Origin: Olsenella sp. SW781
GTDB taxonomy: Bacteria > Actinomycetota > Coriobacteriia > Coriobacteriales > Atopobiaceae
Assembly: GCF_012027725.1 (NCBI RefSeq)
Contig: NZ_SJOU01000002.1
Location: forward strand, 1 to 64,000
Reading direction: 5' to 3'
Length of the DNA stretch: 64,000 bases
A program made the position numbers and the translations under genes. The notes under the pieces are model-generated. The model worked only from the letters and a program-made list of their open reading frames with translations, searched no databases and was not told where the DNA came from. Below, in pieces: positions 1-9,492 of this stretch (the first letter of the stretch is position 1; every line of letters starts with the position of its first letter).

Positions 1-705
1 GAGCTTGAAGCCCATACCCCAGACGGTCTTGACGTAGTCGTCCGTGCCCGACTCACGGAGCTTAGAGCGGATGTTGGAGACGTGCACCGCCACCGTGGAG
101 TCGTCGCCGGCGAAGGGCTCGCCCCACGCCAGCTCGAAGAGCTCAGCCTTCGGGAGCACGCGGTTCGGCCTGCGGACGAGCGCCTCGAGGATGTTGAACT
201 CGATCCTGGTGAGCGAGACGGCGCCGCCGCGCCCGTCGCCCTCGCCGGGGGCCACCGTGAGCGTGCGGGCCTCCGGGTCGAGCTCCCAGCGGTGCCAGCG
301 CAGCGTCCTGCCGCCCGCGGCGGGCGTCCCGCGATGGCGCAGCTGCACCTCCACGCGCGCGGCGAGCTCGTCGAGGTCGAAGGGCTTGGTCAGGTAGTCG
401 TCCGCGCCGAGGCGCAGGAGGTCCACCTTGTCGGCGGCCGCCGTGCGGGCGGAGATCACCACGACGGGCGTCTCGGAGCCGCGGGAGCGGATGAGGCCGA
501 CGAGCTCCTCGCCGGTGGCGCCGGGCAGCATGAGGTCGCATACCACGACGTCGAAGCCGCCGCCCTTCTCGCCCGCCGCGCCCAGCAGGAGGCGCGCCTC
601 GGACCCGGAGAACGCCTGGGTCACGGCGTGGCCGTCGCGCGAGAGCCTCGTCGCCACCACGTCGTTGATCGCCGCGTCGTCCTCTATGACCAGCACCCGC
701 GCCAT
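1..705 (-). CDS. OmpR/PhoB-family response regulator (3' end cut by window edge)
   Basis: This is a two-component response regulator, read on the minus strand from an ATG preceded by GAGAGGAGTCAGG. The N-terminus MARVLVIEDDAA carries the acidic pocket. The phosphoacceptor Asp lies in VVVCDLMLPG, the switch region in VVVISAR, and the conserved Lys in YLTKPFDLDEL, so the receiver domain is complete. The C-terminal winged-helix domain includes SLTRIEFNILEALVRRPNRV and STVAVHVSNIRSKLRESG. The gene runs off the left edge after about 235 codons, so only the last few residues are missing. It is transcribed away from the ABC transporter gene at 884, with 178 bp between them. No histidine kinase is visible; one would be expected beyond the edge. 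The family is certain, the signal is unknown. Confidence 0.93.
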   Translation of the reverse strand, partial: MARVLVIEDDAAINDVVATRLSRDGHAVTQAFSGSEARLLLGAAGEKGGGFDVVVCDLMLPGATGEELVGLIRSRGSETPVVVISARTAAADKVDLLRLGADDYLTKPFDLDELAARVEVQLRHRGTPAAGGRTLRWHRWELDPEARTLTVAPGEGDGRGGAVSLTRIEFNILEALVRRPNRVLPKAELFELAWGEPFAGDDSTVAVHVSNIRSKLRESGTDDYVKTVWGMGFKL

Positions 706-883
706 GAGCCTGACTCCTCTCGACCGCCCCATTGTGCCAAATCCTCGGGCGGGGGAGCGGCGGCGGGGCGCGCCGGCCCCCGCGATCGGGCGTGCCGCCA
801 GGCCAACCGATCGTGCGGCCGGGTCTGAGGGGCGGGCGGTTTGGGTACCATGAATGGGTCCGCGACCATTCCGGAGGAACCAC

Positions 884-3800
884 ATGCTCGAGCTCAATGA
901 CATCTGCAAGCGCTACGTCACGGCCGGCTTCACGCAGGTCGCGCTCGATCACGTCTCCGTGGCCTTCCGCGACAGCGAGTTCGTGGCGGTGCTTGGCCCC
1001 TCCGGCTCCGGCAAGACCACGATGCTCAACATCGTGGGCGGCCTCGACCACTTCGACGAGGGCGACCTCGTGATCGACGGCATCTCCACCCGCAGGTACA
1101 AGGACCGCGACTGGGACACCTACCGCAACAACCGCATCGGCTTCGTGTTCCAGAGCTACAACCTCATCCCTCACCAGACCATCCTCGCGAACGTCGAGCT
1201 CGCGCTCACGCTCTCGGGAGTGGGGCGCTCGGAGCGCCGCCGCCGCGCGCTGGACGCCCTCGCGCGCGTGGGCCTCGCCGACCACGTGAACAAGCGGCCC
1301 AGCCAGCTCTCCGGCGGCCAGATGCAGCGCGTGGCCATCGCGCGCGCCCTCATCAACGACCCTGAGATCCTGCTCGCTGACGAGCCCACGGGCGCCCTCG
1401 ACTCGGCCACCTCCGTGCAGGTCATGGACCTCCTCAAGGAGGTCGCGCGGGACCGCCTGGTCATCATGGTCACGCATAACCCCGAGCTCGCGCACCAGTA
1501 CGCGACGCGCATCGTCGAGCTCGCCGACGGCCGCATCACCGCGGACTCCGACCCCTTCGACCCGTCCACGGCGCCGCGCCGCGAGGCAAAGCGGGCCCGT
1601 CGCACCTCCATGAGCTTCCTCACCGCGCTCGGCCTCTCCTTCAACAACCTCATGACCAAGAAGGGCCGCACCATCATGACGGCCTTCGCGGGATCGATCG
1701 GCATCATCGGCATCGCGGCCATCCTCGCCCTGGCAAACGGCGTCAACGAGTACATCGCGCGCGTGGAGGAGGACACGCTCTCCAGCTACCCGCTCACCAT
1801 CAGCAAGCAGAGCATGGACATCTCGGGCATGCTCTCGGAGGACGCGGGCTCCGGCGACGGCGGCGCCGCGCCCGAGGAGGGCGAGGGGGACGGCGAGAAG
1901 GACGCCGACGGGCAGATCCCCGAGTTCATGATGCTTACGGACATGTTCGCCTCCGTTGGCTCCAACGACCTCTCCGGTCTCAGGTCCTACCTCGAGACCA
2001 ACCCTGAGGGCCTTGACGAGGACGTCAACGCCATCCAGTACGACTACGGCCTCACGCCGCTCGTCTATAAGGCGGACACCTCGGGGGGAGCGGTCCAGCT
2101 CAACCCCAACGCGCTCTCCACGGCCATGACCGGCGGCGCGTCCGGAACCGCCACGGCGGGCATGTCCACCGGCGGGATGTCGGTCTTCAACGAGATGATC
2201 GACGACCAGGAGCTCCTCGAGTCCCAGTACGACGTCGTGGCCGGACGCTGGGCCACCGCGGCCGACGAGTGCGTGCTCGTGCTCACCCAGAGCGGCCGCA
2301 TCAGCGACTACACGCTCTACGGAATCGGCGTGCTCGACCCTGCCGAGCTCACGAAGATGGTGAACTCCGCGATGAGCGGCACGGCGGGCGACAATACGGT
2401 AGAGCGGGAGGACGTCGACTTCACCTACGACGACGCGCTCGACCTCTCCTTCAAGGTGATCGCCCCCACGGACGCCTATCGGAGAAACGAGGAGACCGGC
2501 GGCTGGACGAACATGTCCTCCGACGAGCAGTTCATGGCCAGCGCCGTGGACAACGGGCTCGACCTGCACGTCGTGGGCGTGGTGCGCCCCAACGAGTCCT
2601 CCGACGCCAAGGCGCTCTCCGCCGGCATCGCCTACACCCCCGAGCTCACGCTCGAGCTGATGGACCGCGCCGCGAGCTCGCAGATCGTCCAGCAGCAGCT
2701 GGCGGACCCCGAGGTCGACGTCTTCACGGGCAAGTCCTTCGACACGCTCCAGGAGGAGGCGCGCCAGGGCGTGGACCTGGAGAGCCTCTTCACGGTGGAC
2801 GAGGACAAGCTGCGCTCCGCCTTCTCCTTCGACACCTCCGGCCTCGCGGCGGGCTTCGACCCCTCGGGGCTCGACCTCTCGGGCCTCTCGGTCGACCTCT
2901 CGGGCGTGGCGGACTCCGTCGACGTGGAGTCGCTCGTCGCGGGCGTGCCCGCGCCGGACTTCTCGTCCATCCTCGACCAGGAGCTCGCCGACCCCGCGCT
3001 CACCACGGAGCAGCTCGAGGAGGTCACGACCCTCGGCGGCCAGCTCGCGCAGGACTTCGTCGCGTGGTGGGGCCAGAACGCCGGCGCCCTCGACCCCGAG
3101 GACCCCGAGCTCGCCCAGAAGGTGGCCGGGTACTTCGAGCAGTACCTCGCGACCGAGGGCGCGCAGGCGATCCTGGCCCAGATCGACGCCGTGGCCGGCC
3201 CCGCCGTCCGCGAGCGCGTGGAGGAGATCGTGCGCGCCTATGTGACGAACGACCTCGCCCCCTATCTCCAGGGCTTCATGCAGAGCATGTCCGCGCAGAT
3301 CGGCTCCGCCATCTCGTCCCAGCTCCAGGCGGCCATGACCGAGGTGCTCTCCCAGTACGCGAGCCAGGCCGCCGCGAGCCTCTCCAACCTCCAGGAAGCG
3401 TTCTCGGTGGACGTGGACGCGCTCGCGAGCGCGGTGCAGTTCAACATGGACGCCGAGGACCTGACCTCGCTCATGGAGAGCTACGCCAACGCGAGCCAGC
3501 TCACCTACGACAACAACCTCCAGACGCTCGGATACGCCACGCCGGACGACCCGGCCGCCATCCAGATCTACCCCAAGGACTTCGAGGCCAAGGAGCGCGT
3601 GGTGGGCATCATCGACGCCTACAACGAGCAGCAGCGCGCGGCCGGAAACGACGACGCCGTCATCACCTACACCGACTACATGGGCGTCATCATGGGCAGC
3701 GTCACCGACATCGTGAACATGATCTCGCTCGTGCTCATCGCCTTCGTGAGCATCTCGCTCGTGGTGAGCTCCATCATGATCGGCATCATCACCTACATCT

Positions 3801-4123
3801 CCGTCCTCGAGCGCAAGAAGGAGATCGGCATCCTGCGCGCCATCGGCGCCTCCAAGGGCAACGTCGCGAGCGTGTTCAACGCCGAGACCTTCATCGAGGG
3901 GCTCATCTCGGGCCTCTTCGCCATCGCCGTGGTGGTGGCCGTCTCGGTCCCGGTGAACGCCTGGGTGCTCGCGGACTACAACGTGGACAACATCATGAGC
4001 CTCCCCTGGACCTCGGCGGCCGCGCTCGTGTGCATCTCGGTCGTGCTGACCCTCGTGGCGGGCCTCATCCCGAGCTCTGCCGCCAGCCGACGCGACCCGG
4101 TGGAGGCCCTCAGGAGCGAGTGA
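884..4123 (+). CDS. MacB-type ABC transporter, fused ATPase and FtsX permease, 1079 aa
   Basis: This is a single-chain ABC protein. The N-terminal ATPase has Walker [10 protein letters not shown] (residues 38-46), signature LSGGQ (142-146), Walker [14 protein letters not shown] (162-174) and the switch His in MVTHN. A first transmembrane segment follows (ILALANGV region, about residues 265-290). A roughly 650-residue extracytoplasmic part comes next, Asp/Ser/Gln-rich with repeated Leu-Asp motifs, then three C-terminal FtsX helices, the first beginning near [14 protein letters not shown]. An upstream in-frame ATG exists at 854, but the ATG at 884 follows CCGGAGGAACCAC, so it is preferred. The family moves lipids, peptides or antibiotics, or transmits mechanical force to cell-wall enzymes; the substrate here is unknown. 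A 31-bp palindrome separates it from a second FtsX protein, which is probably in the same operon. Confidence 0.9.
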   Translation: MLELNDICKRYVTAGFTQVALDHVSVAFRDSEFVAVLGPSGSGKTTMLNIVGGLDHFDEGDLVIDGISTRRYKDRDWDTYRNNRIGFVFQSYNLIPHQTILANVELALTLSGVGRSERRRRALDALARVGLADHVNKRPSQLSGGQMQRVAIARALINDPEILLADEPTGALDSATSVQVMDLLKEVARDRLVIMVTHNPELAHQYATRIVELADGRITADSDPFDPSTAPRREAKRARRTSMSFLTALGLSFNNLMTKKGRTIMTAFAGSIGIIGIAAILALANGVNEYIARVEEDTLSSYPLTISKQSMDISGMLSEDAGSGDGGAAPEEGEGDGEKDADGQIPEFMMLTDMFASVGSNDLSGLRSYLETNPEGLDEDVNAIQYDYGLTPLVYKADTSGGAVQLNPNALSTAMTGGASGTATAGMSTGGMSVFNEMIDDQELLESQYDVVAGRWATAADECVLVLTQSGRISDYTLYGIGVLDPAELTKMVNSAMSGTAGDNTVEREDVDFTYDDALDLSFKVIAPTDAYRRNEETGGWTNMSSDEQFMASAVDNGLDLHVVGVVRPNESSDAKALSAGIAYTPELTLELMDRAASSQIVQQQLADPEVDVFTGKSFDTLQEEARQGVDLESLFTVDEDKLRSAFSFDTSGLAAGFDPSGLDLSGLSVDLSGVADSVDVESLVAGVPAPDFSSILDQELADPALTTEQLEEVTTLGGQLAQDFVAWWGQNAGALDPEDPELAQKVAGYFEQYLATEGAQAILAQIDAVAGPAVRERVEEIVRAYVTNDLAPYLQGFMQSMSAQIGSAISSQLQAAMTEVLSQYASQAAASLSNLQEAFSVDVDALASAVQFNMDAEDLTSLMESYANASQLTYDNNLQTLGYATPDDPAAIQIYPKDFEAKERVVGIIDAYNEQQRAAGNDDAVITYTDYMGVIMGSVTDIVNMISLVLIAFVSISLVVSSIMIGIITYISVLERKKEIGILRAIGASKGNVASVFNAETFIEGLISGLFAIAVVVAVSVPVNAWVLADYNVDNIMSLPWTSAAALVCISVVLTLVAGLIPSSAASRRDPVEALRSE

Positions 4124-4145
4124 TGGCGAGGGTGCTGACAAGGGC

Positions 4146-4218
4146 GCGCGCCACTGGCGTCAGGTTCGTTTGGCACGCGCAGGGCTCGTGCCAAACGAAC
4201 CTGACGCCAGTGGCGCGC
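4146..4218. repeat. Palindromic element (family E), 31-bp perfect arms
   Basis: Perfect inverted repeat: arms 4146-4176 and 4188-4218 are exact reverse complements, with an 11-nt loop. The arm contains CACTGGCGTCAGGTTCGTTT. A close relative occurs twice as a direct repeat near 30,996-31,058. It lies in the 106-bp gap between two ABC genes and ends just before the GGAGG of the second, so it may form a strong RNA hairpin between the two cistrons. Confidence 0.95.
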
Positions 4219-4229
4219 GAGGAGGGGCG

Positions 4230-7200
4230 ATGAGCGCGTTTTCCCGGGGCATAAGCAGGGCGATCCAGACCTCGCTCGGGCGCTTCCTCGCGATCATGGG
4301 GATCGTGGCCCTCGGCTGCGGCTTCTTCGCCGGCATGCGCATGGGAGGGCCGGACATGCGCGCCGCCGCGGACGCCTACTACGACGACACGGCGCTCTGG
4401 GACCTGCGCGTCGTCTCGACCCAGGGGCTTGGCGAGAAGGACGTCGAGCGCCTGGCGCAGGCGGAGGGCGTCTCCGACGCGGTCGGCTCGACCTCCGTCG
4501 ACGTCATGGCGCGAATCGGGTCCGAGCAGGTCGCCGCGCGCGTCTCCACTCTGCCGGCCGAGTACCTGGGCGGCTCGTCCGAGCCGGACGTCAACCGCCT
4601 CGTCCTGCGCGACGGCCGGTGGCCGAGCGAGGCGGGGGAGTGCGTGGCCTCGGCGGACAACCCGGCGCTTGCCGTCGAGCCCGGCGATGTGGTCGAGGTG
4701 CTCCGCGAGGCTGGCGACGCGGGGGTCCTCGTGACCGAGGAGCTCACCGTCGTGGGGACCGTGAGCTCCTCGACGTATCCCTATACGGTGACCTTCGGCT
4801 CGACCACGCTCGGGTCCGGCATGATCGACCAGTACCTCTACGTTCCGGCGTCGACCTTCTCCGAGGACGCCCCCTACACCGAGGCGTACCTGCGCGTGGC
4901 GGGCGTCGAGGGTGAGAAGAGCGGGTCCGCCGCGTACGAGGCCGTGGTTGGCGCGGTCGCCGACGGGATCGAGGGCGACGCGCCCGCGTTCGCCGCGTCC
5001 CGGCTCGACGACGTCCGCGCCGACGCCCAGGGACGGGTCGACGAGGCCCGGGCGGACTACGAGGCCGAGCGCGCGTCCGCCGAGGCAGAGCTCTCCGACG
5101 GGCGCGCGGAGCTCGACGAGGCGCTGTCCCAGATCGAGTCGGGCGAGGCGCAGCTCGCCGACGGGGAGGCGGACCTCGCCGCCGCGCGCTCCGAGCTGGA
5201 GGCGAGCCGGGCCGAGGCCGACTCCCAGCTCTCCTCCGCCCGCGACCAGCTCGACGCCGCGCAGTCCGCGCTCGACGCCCAGGTGGCGGAGCTCGACGCG
5301 CGGGCGGGCGAGGCCGAGGCGGCCCGCGCGGCGTACGACCAGGGGCTCGAGGTCCTTCTCGCCAGCCTCTCCGAGCAGGGGCTCGACGCCGCCGACCTCG
5401 ACGGCGTGCTCAGCGCCCTCGAGGCGGCCCGCGGCGAGCTCTCCTCCGCGCGCGACGCCGTCGCCGCCCTCGTCGCGCAGCTCGAGGCCGCCCAGGAGGA
5501 GGCCGAGGCCGCGGGAGGGGAACTCCCCGCCGAGCAGCTCGCGCAGCTCGAGGCCGCGCGGGCGCAGCTCTCCCAGATCGACGCCCAGGCGCAGTCGCTC
5601 GAGTCCGCCTCGGCGAGCGCCTCGGAGCTCGCCTCCGCGCGAGACGCCGTCAGCGCCTACGACGCCGGGCGCGCCCAGGCGGCGGACGCCCAGGCAGAGA
5701 TCGACGCCGGGCGAGACGAGCTCGCCGCCCGCGAGCGCGAGGCCGACTCCCGGCTTGCCGCCGCCCAGGCGCAGATCGACGCCTCCGCCTCCGAGCTCTC
5801 CTCGGCGCGCTCCGAGCTCGACGCGGCGCGCGGCTCCTACGAGGATGGCCTCGCCGCCTGGGAGGAGGCACGCGCGGAGGCCGACGAGCGCCTCGCGGAC
5901 GCCGCGTCCCAGATCGACGACGCGCAGGCCGAGGTGGACGCGCTCGAGCCCGGCGACATCTACGTGCTCGACCGCACCCAGAACGAGGGCACGGCCTCCT
6001 ATCAGGGCGACTCCGAGCGCATGGACAAGATTGCCACCGTCTTCCCGCTCATGTTCTTCCTCGTCGCCGCGCTGGTGTCGCTCACCACGATGACGCGCAT
6101 GGTGGAGGACGAGCGCGGGGTCATCGGCACCCTCAAGGCGCTCGGGTACGGCACGGCGCGCATCGCCTCGCGCTATCTCGCCTATGCCGGGCTCGCCGCC
6201 ACGGCTGGGGCCGCCATCGGCATCCTCGTCCTCTCGCAGGTGCTCCCGCTCGTGGTGATGTCGGCCTACCAGATCATCTATGCCGTCCCGCTGCCGAGCC
6301 TCCCGCTGGCGGTCGACCCCGCCGTGGCGCTCGCCTCGGCCGGCCTGGGCGTGGGCGTGACGCTCGCCGCCACGTGGGCCGCCGTCGTGGCGAGCCTGCG
6401 CGAGTCCCCGGCCGCCCTCATGCTCCCGCGCTCGCCCAAGCCGGGAAGGCGCATCCTGCTCGAGCGCGTCCGGCCGCTCTGGCGGCGCCTCTCGTTCCTC
6501 CGCAAGGTCACGGCGAGAAACCTCTTCCGCTACAAGCGCCGCCTGCTCATGACCGTCATCGGCATCTCGGGGTGCACCGCGCTGCTGCTCGTGGGCTTCG
6601 GCCTGCACGACGCGATCTGGGACATCATCGACAACCAGTTCGGCCCCATCGTGCGCTACGACACGGCCGTGAGCCTGGACGACGGCGCCACCGCCGACGA
6701 GGCGGACGCCGTCGCGGCCCGCCTCGTCGCGGACGGGCGCGCCACCGACCTCTCCCACGCCGCCACGGTCAACCTCCAGCTCTCGTCCCCCTCCTCCGAG
6801 GGGGCGGTCTCCGCCCAGGTCATCATCCCCGAGGACGCCTCGTCGCTCGAGGACGCCATCGACCTCCACGACCGCCTGTCCGGCGAGGGGGTCCCGCTCG
6901 AGGGAGAGGGCATCGTCCTCGCCGAGAAGACCGCCACCAAGCTCGGCGTGTCCGTCGGCGACGAGGTGGTGCTCAGGGGCCAGGACGCCGTCGGCAACGC
7001 GATGGGCGAGGGGTGCGCCCTCACGGTCGCCGGCGTGGTGGAGAACTACGTGGGGAGCCTCGCCTACCTGGCGCCCGAGGCGTGGGGCACGCTCCGCGCG
7101 GCCGGCGTGGTCGATGACGAGGAGCCGTCCTTCTCGACCATCTACGCCACGACCGACGACGACCCCGCCTATCGAGCGGGCCTCGGCGCCGACCTCGCCG

Positions 7201-7673
7201 AGGCGGGGCCGGTCTCCACGGTGGCCTTCGTGGACGAGACGGTGGAGATGTACCGCGACATGCTCTCCGCCGTGGACATGATCGTCGTGGTGCTCATCGT
7301 GTCGGCGGCGGCGCTCGCCTTTATCGTGCTCTACAACCTCGCGAACATCAACGTGGACGAGCGCGTCCGCGAGATCGCCACCCTCAAGGTCCTCGGGTTC
7401 AGGAGAGGCGAGGTGGCCGCCTACGTCTTCCGCGAGATCCTCGTGCTCGCCCTCATGGGCGACGTGCTCGGCCTCGCGCTCGGGACCTGGCTCGAGGGCT
7501 TCGTCATCGTGACGGCCGAGGTGGACCTCGTGATGTTCGGCCGCGTCATCCATCCCGCGAGCTATGCCTGCGCGTTCGTGCTGACGCTCGTCTTCGCGGG
7601 CCTCGTGATGCTCGCCATGCGCCGCAAGCTCGACCGCGTGGACATGGCGGAGAGCCTCAAGTCCGTGGACTAA
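4230..7673 (+). CDS. FtsX-like ABC permease with long extracytoplasmic coiled coil, 1147 aa
   Basis: A large membrane protein of the FtsX/MacB permease superfamily without an ATPase domain. The N-terminus SLGRFLAIMGIVALGCGFF is the first membrane helix. Residues of about 270-570 are an extreme Ala/Glu/Asp/Leu-rich heptad region, predicted as a long coiled coil. FtsX helices follow at about 605-720 (MFFLVAALVSLTTMTRMVEDERG) and again at the C-terminus (MIVVVLIVSAAALAFIVLYN), giving two FtsX modules. The ATG at 4230 follows GCGAGGAGGGGCG. The protein probably pairs with the ATPase of the preceding gene. The layout (two FtsX modules with a coiled coil between) matches large Gram-positive permeases of unknown substrate. 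Confidence 0.88.
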   Translation: MSAFSRGISRAIQTSLGRFLAIMGIVALGCGFFAGMRMGGPDMRAAADAYYDDTALWDLRVVSTQGLGEKDVERLAQAEGVSDAVGSTSVDVMARIGSEQVAARVSTLPAEYLGGSSEPDVNRLVLRDGRWPSEAGECVASADNPALAVEPGDVVEVLREAGDAGVLVTEELTVVGTVSSSTYPYTVTFGSTTLGSGMIDQYLYVPASTFSEDAPYTEAYLRVAGVEGEKSGSAAYEAVVGAVADGIEGDAPAFAASRLDDVRADAQGRVDEARADYEAERASAEAELSDGRAELDEALSQIESGEAQLADGEADLAAARSELEASRAEADSQLSSARDQLDAAQSALDAQVAELDARAGEAEAARAAYDQGLEVLLASLSEQGLDAADLDGVLSALEAARGELSSARDAVAALVAQLEAAQEEAEAAGGELPAEQLAQLEAARAQLSQIDAQAQSLESASASASELASARDAVSAYDAGRAQAADAQAEIDAGRDELAAREREADSRLAAAQAQIDASASELSSARSELDAARGSYEDGLAAWEEARAEADERLADAASQIDDAQAEVDALEPGDIYVLDRTQNEGTASYQGDSERMDKIATVFPLMFFLVAALVSLTTMTRMVEDERGVIGTLKALGYGTARIASRYLAYAGLAATAGAAIGILVLSQVLPLVVMSAYQIIYAVPLPSLPLAVDPAVALASAGLGVGVTLAATWAAVVASLRESPAALMLPRSPKPGRRILLERVRPLWRRLSFLRKVTARNLFRYKRRLLMTVIGISGCTALLLVGFGLHDAIWDIIDNQFGPIVRYDTAVSLDDGATADEADAVAARLVADGRATDLSHAATVNLQLSSPSSEGAVSAQVIIPEDASSLEDAIDLHDRLSGEGVPLEGEGIVLAEKTATKLGVSVGDEVVLRGQDAVGNAMGEGCALTVAGVVENYVGSLAYLAPEAWGTLRAAGVVDDEEPSFSTIYATTDDDPAYRAGLGADLAEAGPVSTVAFVDETVEMYRDMLSAVDMIVVVLIVSAAALAFIVLYNLANINVDERVREIATLKVLGFRRGEVAAYVFREILVLALMGDVLGLALGTWLEGFVIVTAEVDLVMFGRVIHPASYACAFVLTLVFAGLVMLAMRRKLDRVDMAESLKSVD

Positions 7674-7746
7674 GTGAGACAAAGGGGACGGGTTCATTTG
7701 TCTCATGGAGCACATGAGACAAATGAACCCGTCCCCTTTGTCTCAC
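7674..7746. repeat. Palindromic element (family A), 33-bp perfect arms
   Basis: Exact inverted repeat, arms 7674-7706 and 7714-7746, loop 7 nt. The arm begins GTGAGACAAAGGGGACGGG. It starts directly after the TAA of the upstream permease gene. Copies or relatives occur at 29,241 and 40,629. It shares the GGGGAC[A/G]G core with families B, C and D and could act as a transcription terminator. Confidence 0.95.
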
Positions 7747-7798
7747 CGTCCCCCTTGCCGGGACGCGCTATGCTTGCGGGGTGACGAGAGGAGCATCG

Positions 7799-8191
7799 AT
7801 GCTGCAGCGAGACTATATCCTGGAAATCGTGGGCCAGTTCGTGGACGGCGTGGGCGAGGCGCTGCGTCGGGCGCTCGGCGGAGACGCCGGCGCGTGCGAG
7901 GACGTGGAGTCGCAGGTGGCGGAGCTCCTCGAGCTCGACCGCGCGACGGCGCTCTCGCTCGCCCCCGACTCCCTCGTGACGATGATGGTCCTCTCCGGCA
8001 TGGGTGACACGGTCGCCGCGTACGTGTGCTATGCGCTCGACAGGCTCTCCCGCGTCTACGAGGCGCGCGGCGAGGACGACCTCGCCGGGCTCAGGCGCCT
8101 GCAGGCGCGCGCCGTCGCGGAGTCCTTCGACTGCGACCCCGCCGCGGCCCCCGCGGAGCTCTCCGCGCTCGACGCCGAGCTCTTCTCGTAG
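7799..8191 (+). CDS. Small acidic alpha-helical protein, function unknown, 130 aa
   Basis: I do not recognise a characterised family, although the MLQRDYILEIVGQF start resembles small Firmicute/actinobacterial proteins of unknown function. The protein is Ala/Leu/Glu/Asp-rich and mostly helical by composition. It has no signal peptide and no cysteine cluster (one Cys in YVCYALDRL). The ATG at 7799 follows GACGAGAGGAGC; an upstream GTG at 7781 is open but lacks a good ribosome site. It stands alone between a palindromic repeat and the convergent HicAB pair. Confidence 0.7.
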   Translation: MLQRDYILEIVGQFVDGVGEALRRALGGDAGACEDVESQVAELLELDRATALSLAPDSLVTMMVLSGMGDTVAAYVCYALDRLSRVYEARGEDDLAGLRRLQARAVAESFDCDPAAAPAELSALDAELFS

Positions 8192-8215
8192 GTCCCCGGG
8201 CTGCCTCGCCGTGCG

Positions 8216-8674
8216 CTACGCGGACGCTGCGACGGCTTCCCCCTTGCGGGGCCTGCCGCCGCGCGGCCGCTCCTCGAGGCGGGCCCGGACGGAGTCCATC
8301 GTCACGTAGGTGTTGCGACCGTCCCGGTAGCCGATGAGGCGTGCGGAGGCGAGCATCTGCGTGATGCGCGCGGGGGTGACCCCCAGCAGCCGCGCGGCCT
8401 CTGATGCCGTGACCTTCTCCACCGTCTCGCGCCCCGCCTGCACGGCGAAGACCATGTTCGTGCCCCCGTGGCGCGGGGCGTTGCCGAAGGTCGGCCTGGG
8501 CGGCGTCTCGTCGCGCATGTCGAAGTCCTCGAGGGTTATCTTGAGCCAGTCCGCGACCATGAGGCAGAGGTCCTCAAAGTCCTCACCCTGCGTCCCCCCG
8601 GGAAGGTCGTAGGGAAAGGCAAGATACCACCCCTCGCTCATGAATACTTCGAACTCATATACCCCGAACAGCAT
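8216..8674 (-). CDS. hicB: HicB-type antitoxin with DNA-binding domain
   Basis: The N-terminal half (YEFEVFMSEGWYLAFPYDLP, then GGTQGEDFEDLCLMVADWL) is the partly degenerate RNase-H-like HicB fold. The C-terminal half contains a helix-turn-helix (TASEAARLLGVTPARITQML) that would bind the operon promoter. It ends in a basic tail RPRGGRPRKG. The start follows CTGGAGGGGAC. It lies 12 bp downstream of hicA in the same transcript, the common HicA-HicB order. It should neutralise HicA and repress the operon. Confidence 0.85.
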   Translation of the reverse strand: MLFGVYEFEVFMSEGWYLAFPYDLPGGTQGEDFEDLCLMVADWLKITLEDFDMRDETPPRPTFGNAPRHGGTNMVFAVQAGRETVEKVTASEAARLLGVTPARITQMLASARLIGYRDGRNTYVTMDSVRARLEERPRGGRPRKGEAVAASA

Positions 8675-8686
8675 GTCCCCTCCAGC

Positions 8687-8872
8687 CTATCGAACGGGCC
8701 CTATTCCGACCTCGCGTTTGATTTTCTCCGCCATTTCGTCGGGAATTTCGCGATGGCGGGGAACGGTTGCCTTTCTCCCGTCCGGATGCGAGAACCGCTC
8801 GTGTTTGGTCCCGCCGTCGGGCGCGAAGCCGTTTCTCACGAGCAGCCTGACGAGGTCCCTCCGCTTGGTCAT
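8687..8872 (-). CDS. hicA: HicA-type mRNA interferase toxin, 61 aa
   Basis: This is a small double-stranded-RNA-binding-fold toxin. The catalytic His sits in GGTKHERFSHPDGRK, followed by the conserved VPRHREIPDEMAEKIKREVG strand-helix. The length is typical of HicA. The ATG at 8872 follows TTAGGAGGCGTG; a GTG one codon upstream is also possible. It heads the hicAB operon and is preceded by an AT-rich palindrome likely to be its operator. Confidence 0.87.
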   Translation of the reverse strand: MTKRRDLVRLLVRNGFAPDGGTKHERFSHPDGRKATVPRHREIPDEMAEKIKREVGIGPVR

Positions 8873-8883
8873 CACGCCTCCTA

Positions 8884-8906
8884 AACTATATAGTCACTTT
8901 ATAGTT
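8884..8906 (-). promoter_or_regulatory. Candidate hicAB operator
   Basis: Inverted half-sites AACTATA (8884-8890) and TATAGTT (8900-8906) lie just upstream of hicA in a short AT-rich patch of an otherwise GC-rich region. Position and symmetry fit autorepression by HicB, which is usual for the family. No binding evidence is available from sequence alone. Confidence 0.55.
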
Positions 8907-9189
8907 ACGTCAAGGAGGAATCTCGCCAGTAGCGCGGCGTCTCGGCCATGAGCCTCTCGTGCAGGGCGCGCCGCCGGGCGAGGAGCCCGGGCGTGGACGG
9001 CGGAGGCGTGGCGCCCAGCTCGCGGGCAACGCGGGCCATGAGCCGGTTGAACCGGTCGAAGTCCGCAAGCTCGTCGCACGTGGTCTGAATGACGCGCACC
9101 CCTGGGTGCGCCGTCCGGTCGAACGGCTCCGCCAGCGGGTCGTCGACGATCTCCAGCGCAACTCCCTGCTCCGGCCAATAGAGCGCCAT
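8905..9189 (-). CDS. Conserved-looking small hypothetical protein, 94 aa
   Basis: The N-terminal part (MALYWPEQGVALEIVDDP) resembles the core strand of endonuclease-like proteins that are associated with abortive-infection antitoxins in Coriobacteriia. The rest is Arg/Ala-rich and helical, ending in PRYWRDSSLT. The ATG at 9189 is preceded by AGGTGAGGAGGACCC. Its 3' end touches the hicAB operator, so transcription could run into hicA. No function is assigned. Confidence 0.6.
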   Translation of the reverse strand: MALYWPEQGVALEIVDDPLAEPFDRTAHPGVRVIQTTCDELADFDRFNRLMARVARELGATPPPSTPGLLARRRALHERLMAETPRYWRDSSLT

Positions 9190-9492
9190 GGGTCCTCCTC
9201 ACCTCGCGTCCTCTGGGGCGCCCATGCTACGCAAACGGCGCGCGGGATTGTCTTCCCGTCAGCTGACGCTTTGCTGACGCCGCAGGTGAGGGCCGCCGTC
9301 CGGTGAAACAGGTTGAACATATTGTCGGCAGGCGGCCTCACTTCGCCCGCGGGCGCGGGCCTCCGGACGGCGCGGCGCGCGGGGACGTCGGAATCCGTCG
9401 CGTTCTGCACCGCCGGCTGAGGGGGCGTTGCGCGCCCGCCCGCGGGGGACGTAAGGTTGTCACGAGACGCCAAGAAAGAGGGGGAGGCCCGC
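9190..9492. other. Intergenic region, 303 bp, no gene seen
   Basis: No convincing coding sequence. It contains the short palindrome GTCAGCTGAC near 9259, followed by a second GCTGACG, and GC-rich low-complexity sequence. It probably holds the divergent promoters for the 94-aa gene (minus) and the membrane protein at 9493 (plus). A GGGGGAGG ribosome site ends the region. Confidence 0.5.

Noticed and set aside
143-4141. Very long minus-strand open frame opposite the first ABC gene
   Set aside because: Composition is Arg/His/Val/Glu-rich from the reverse complement of high-GC codons; the plus strand has clear ABC motifs. It is a shadow frame, as are similar long frames at 4110-7715, 10453-12969, 23470-25548 and 44559-46169.
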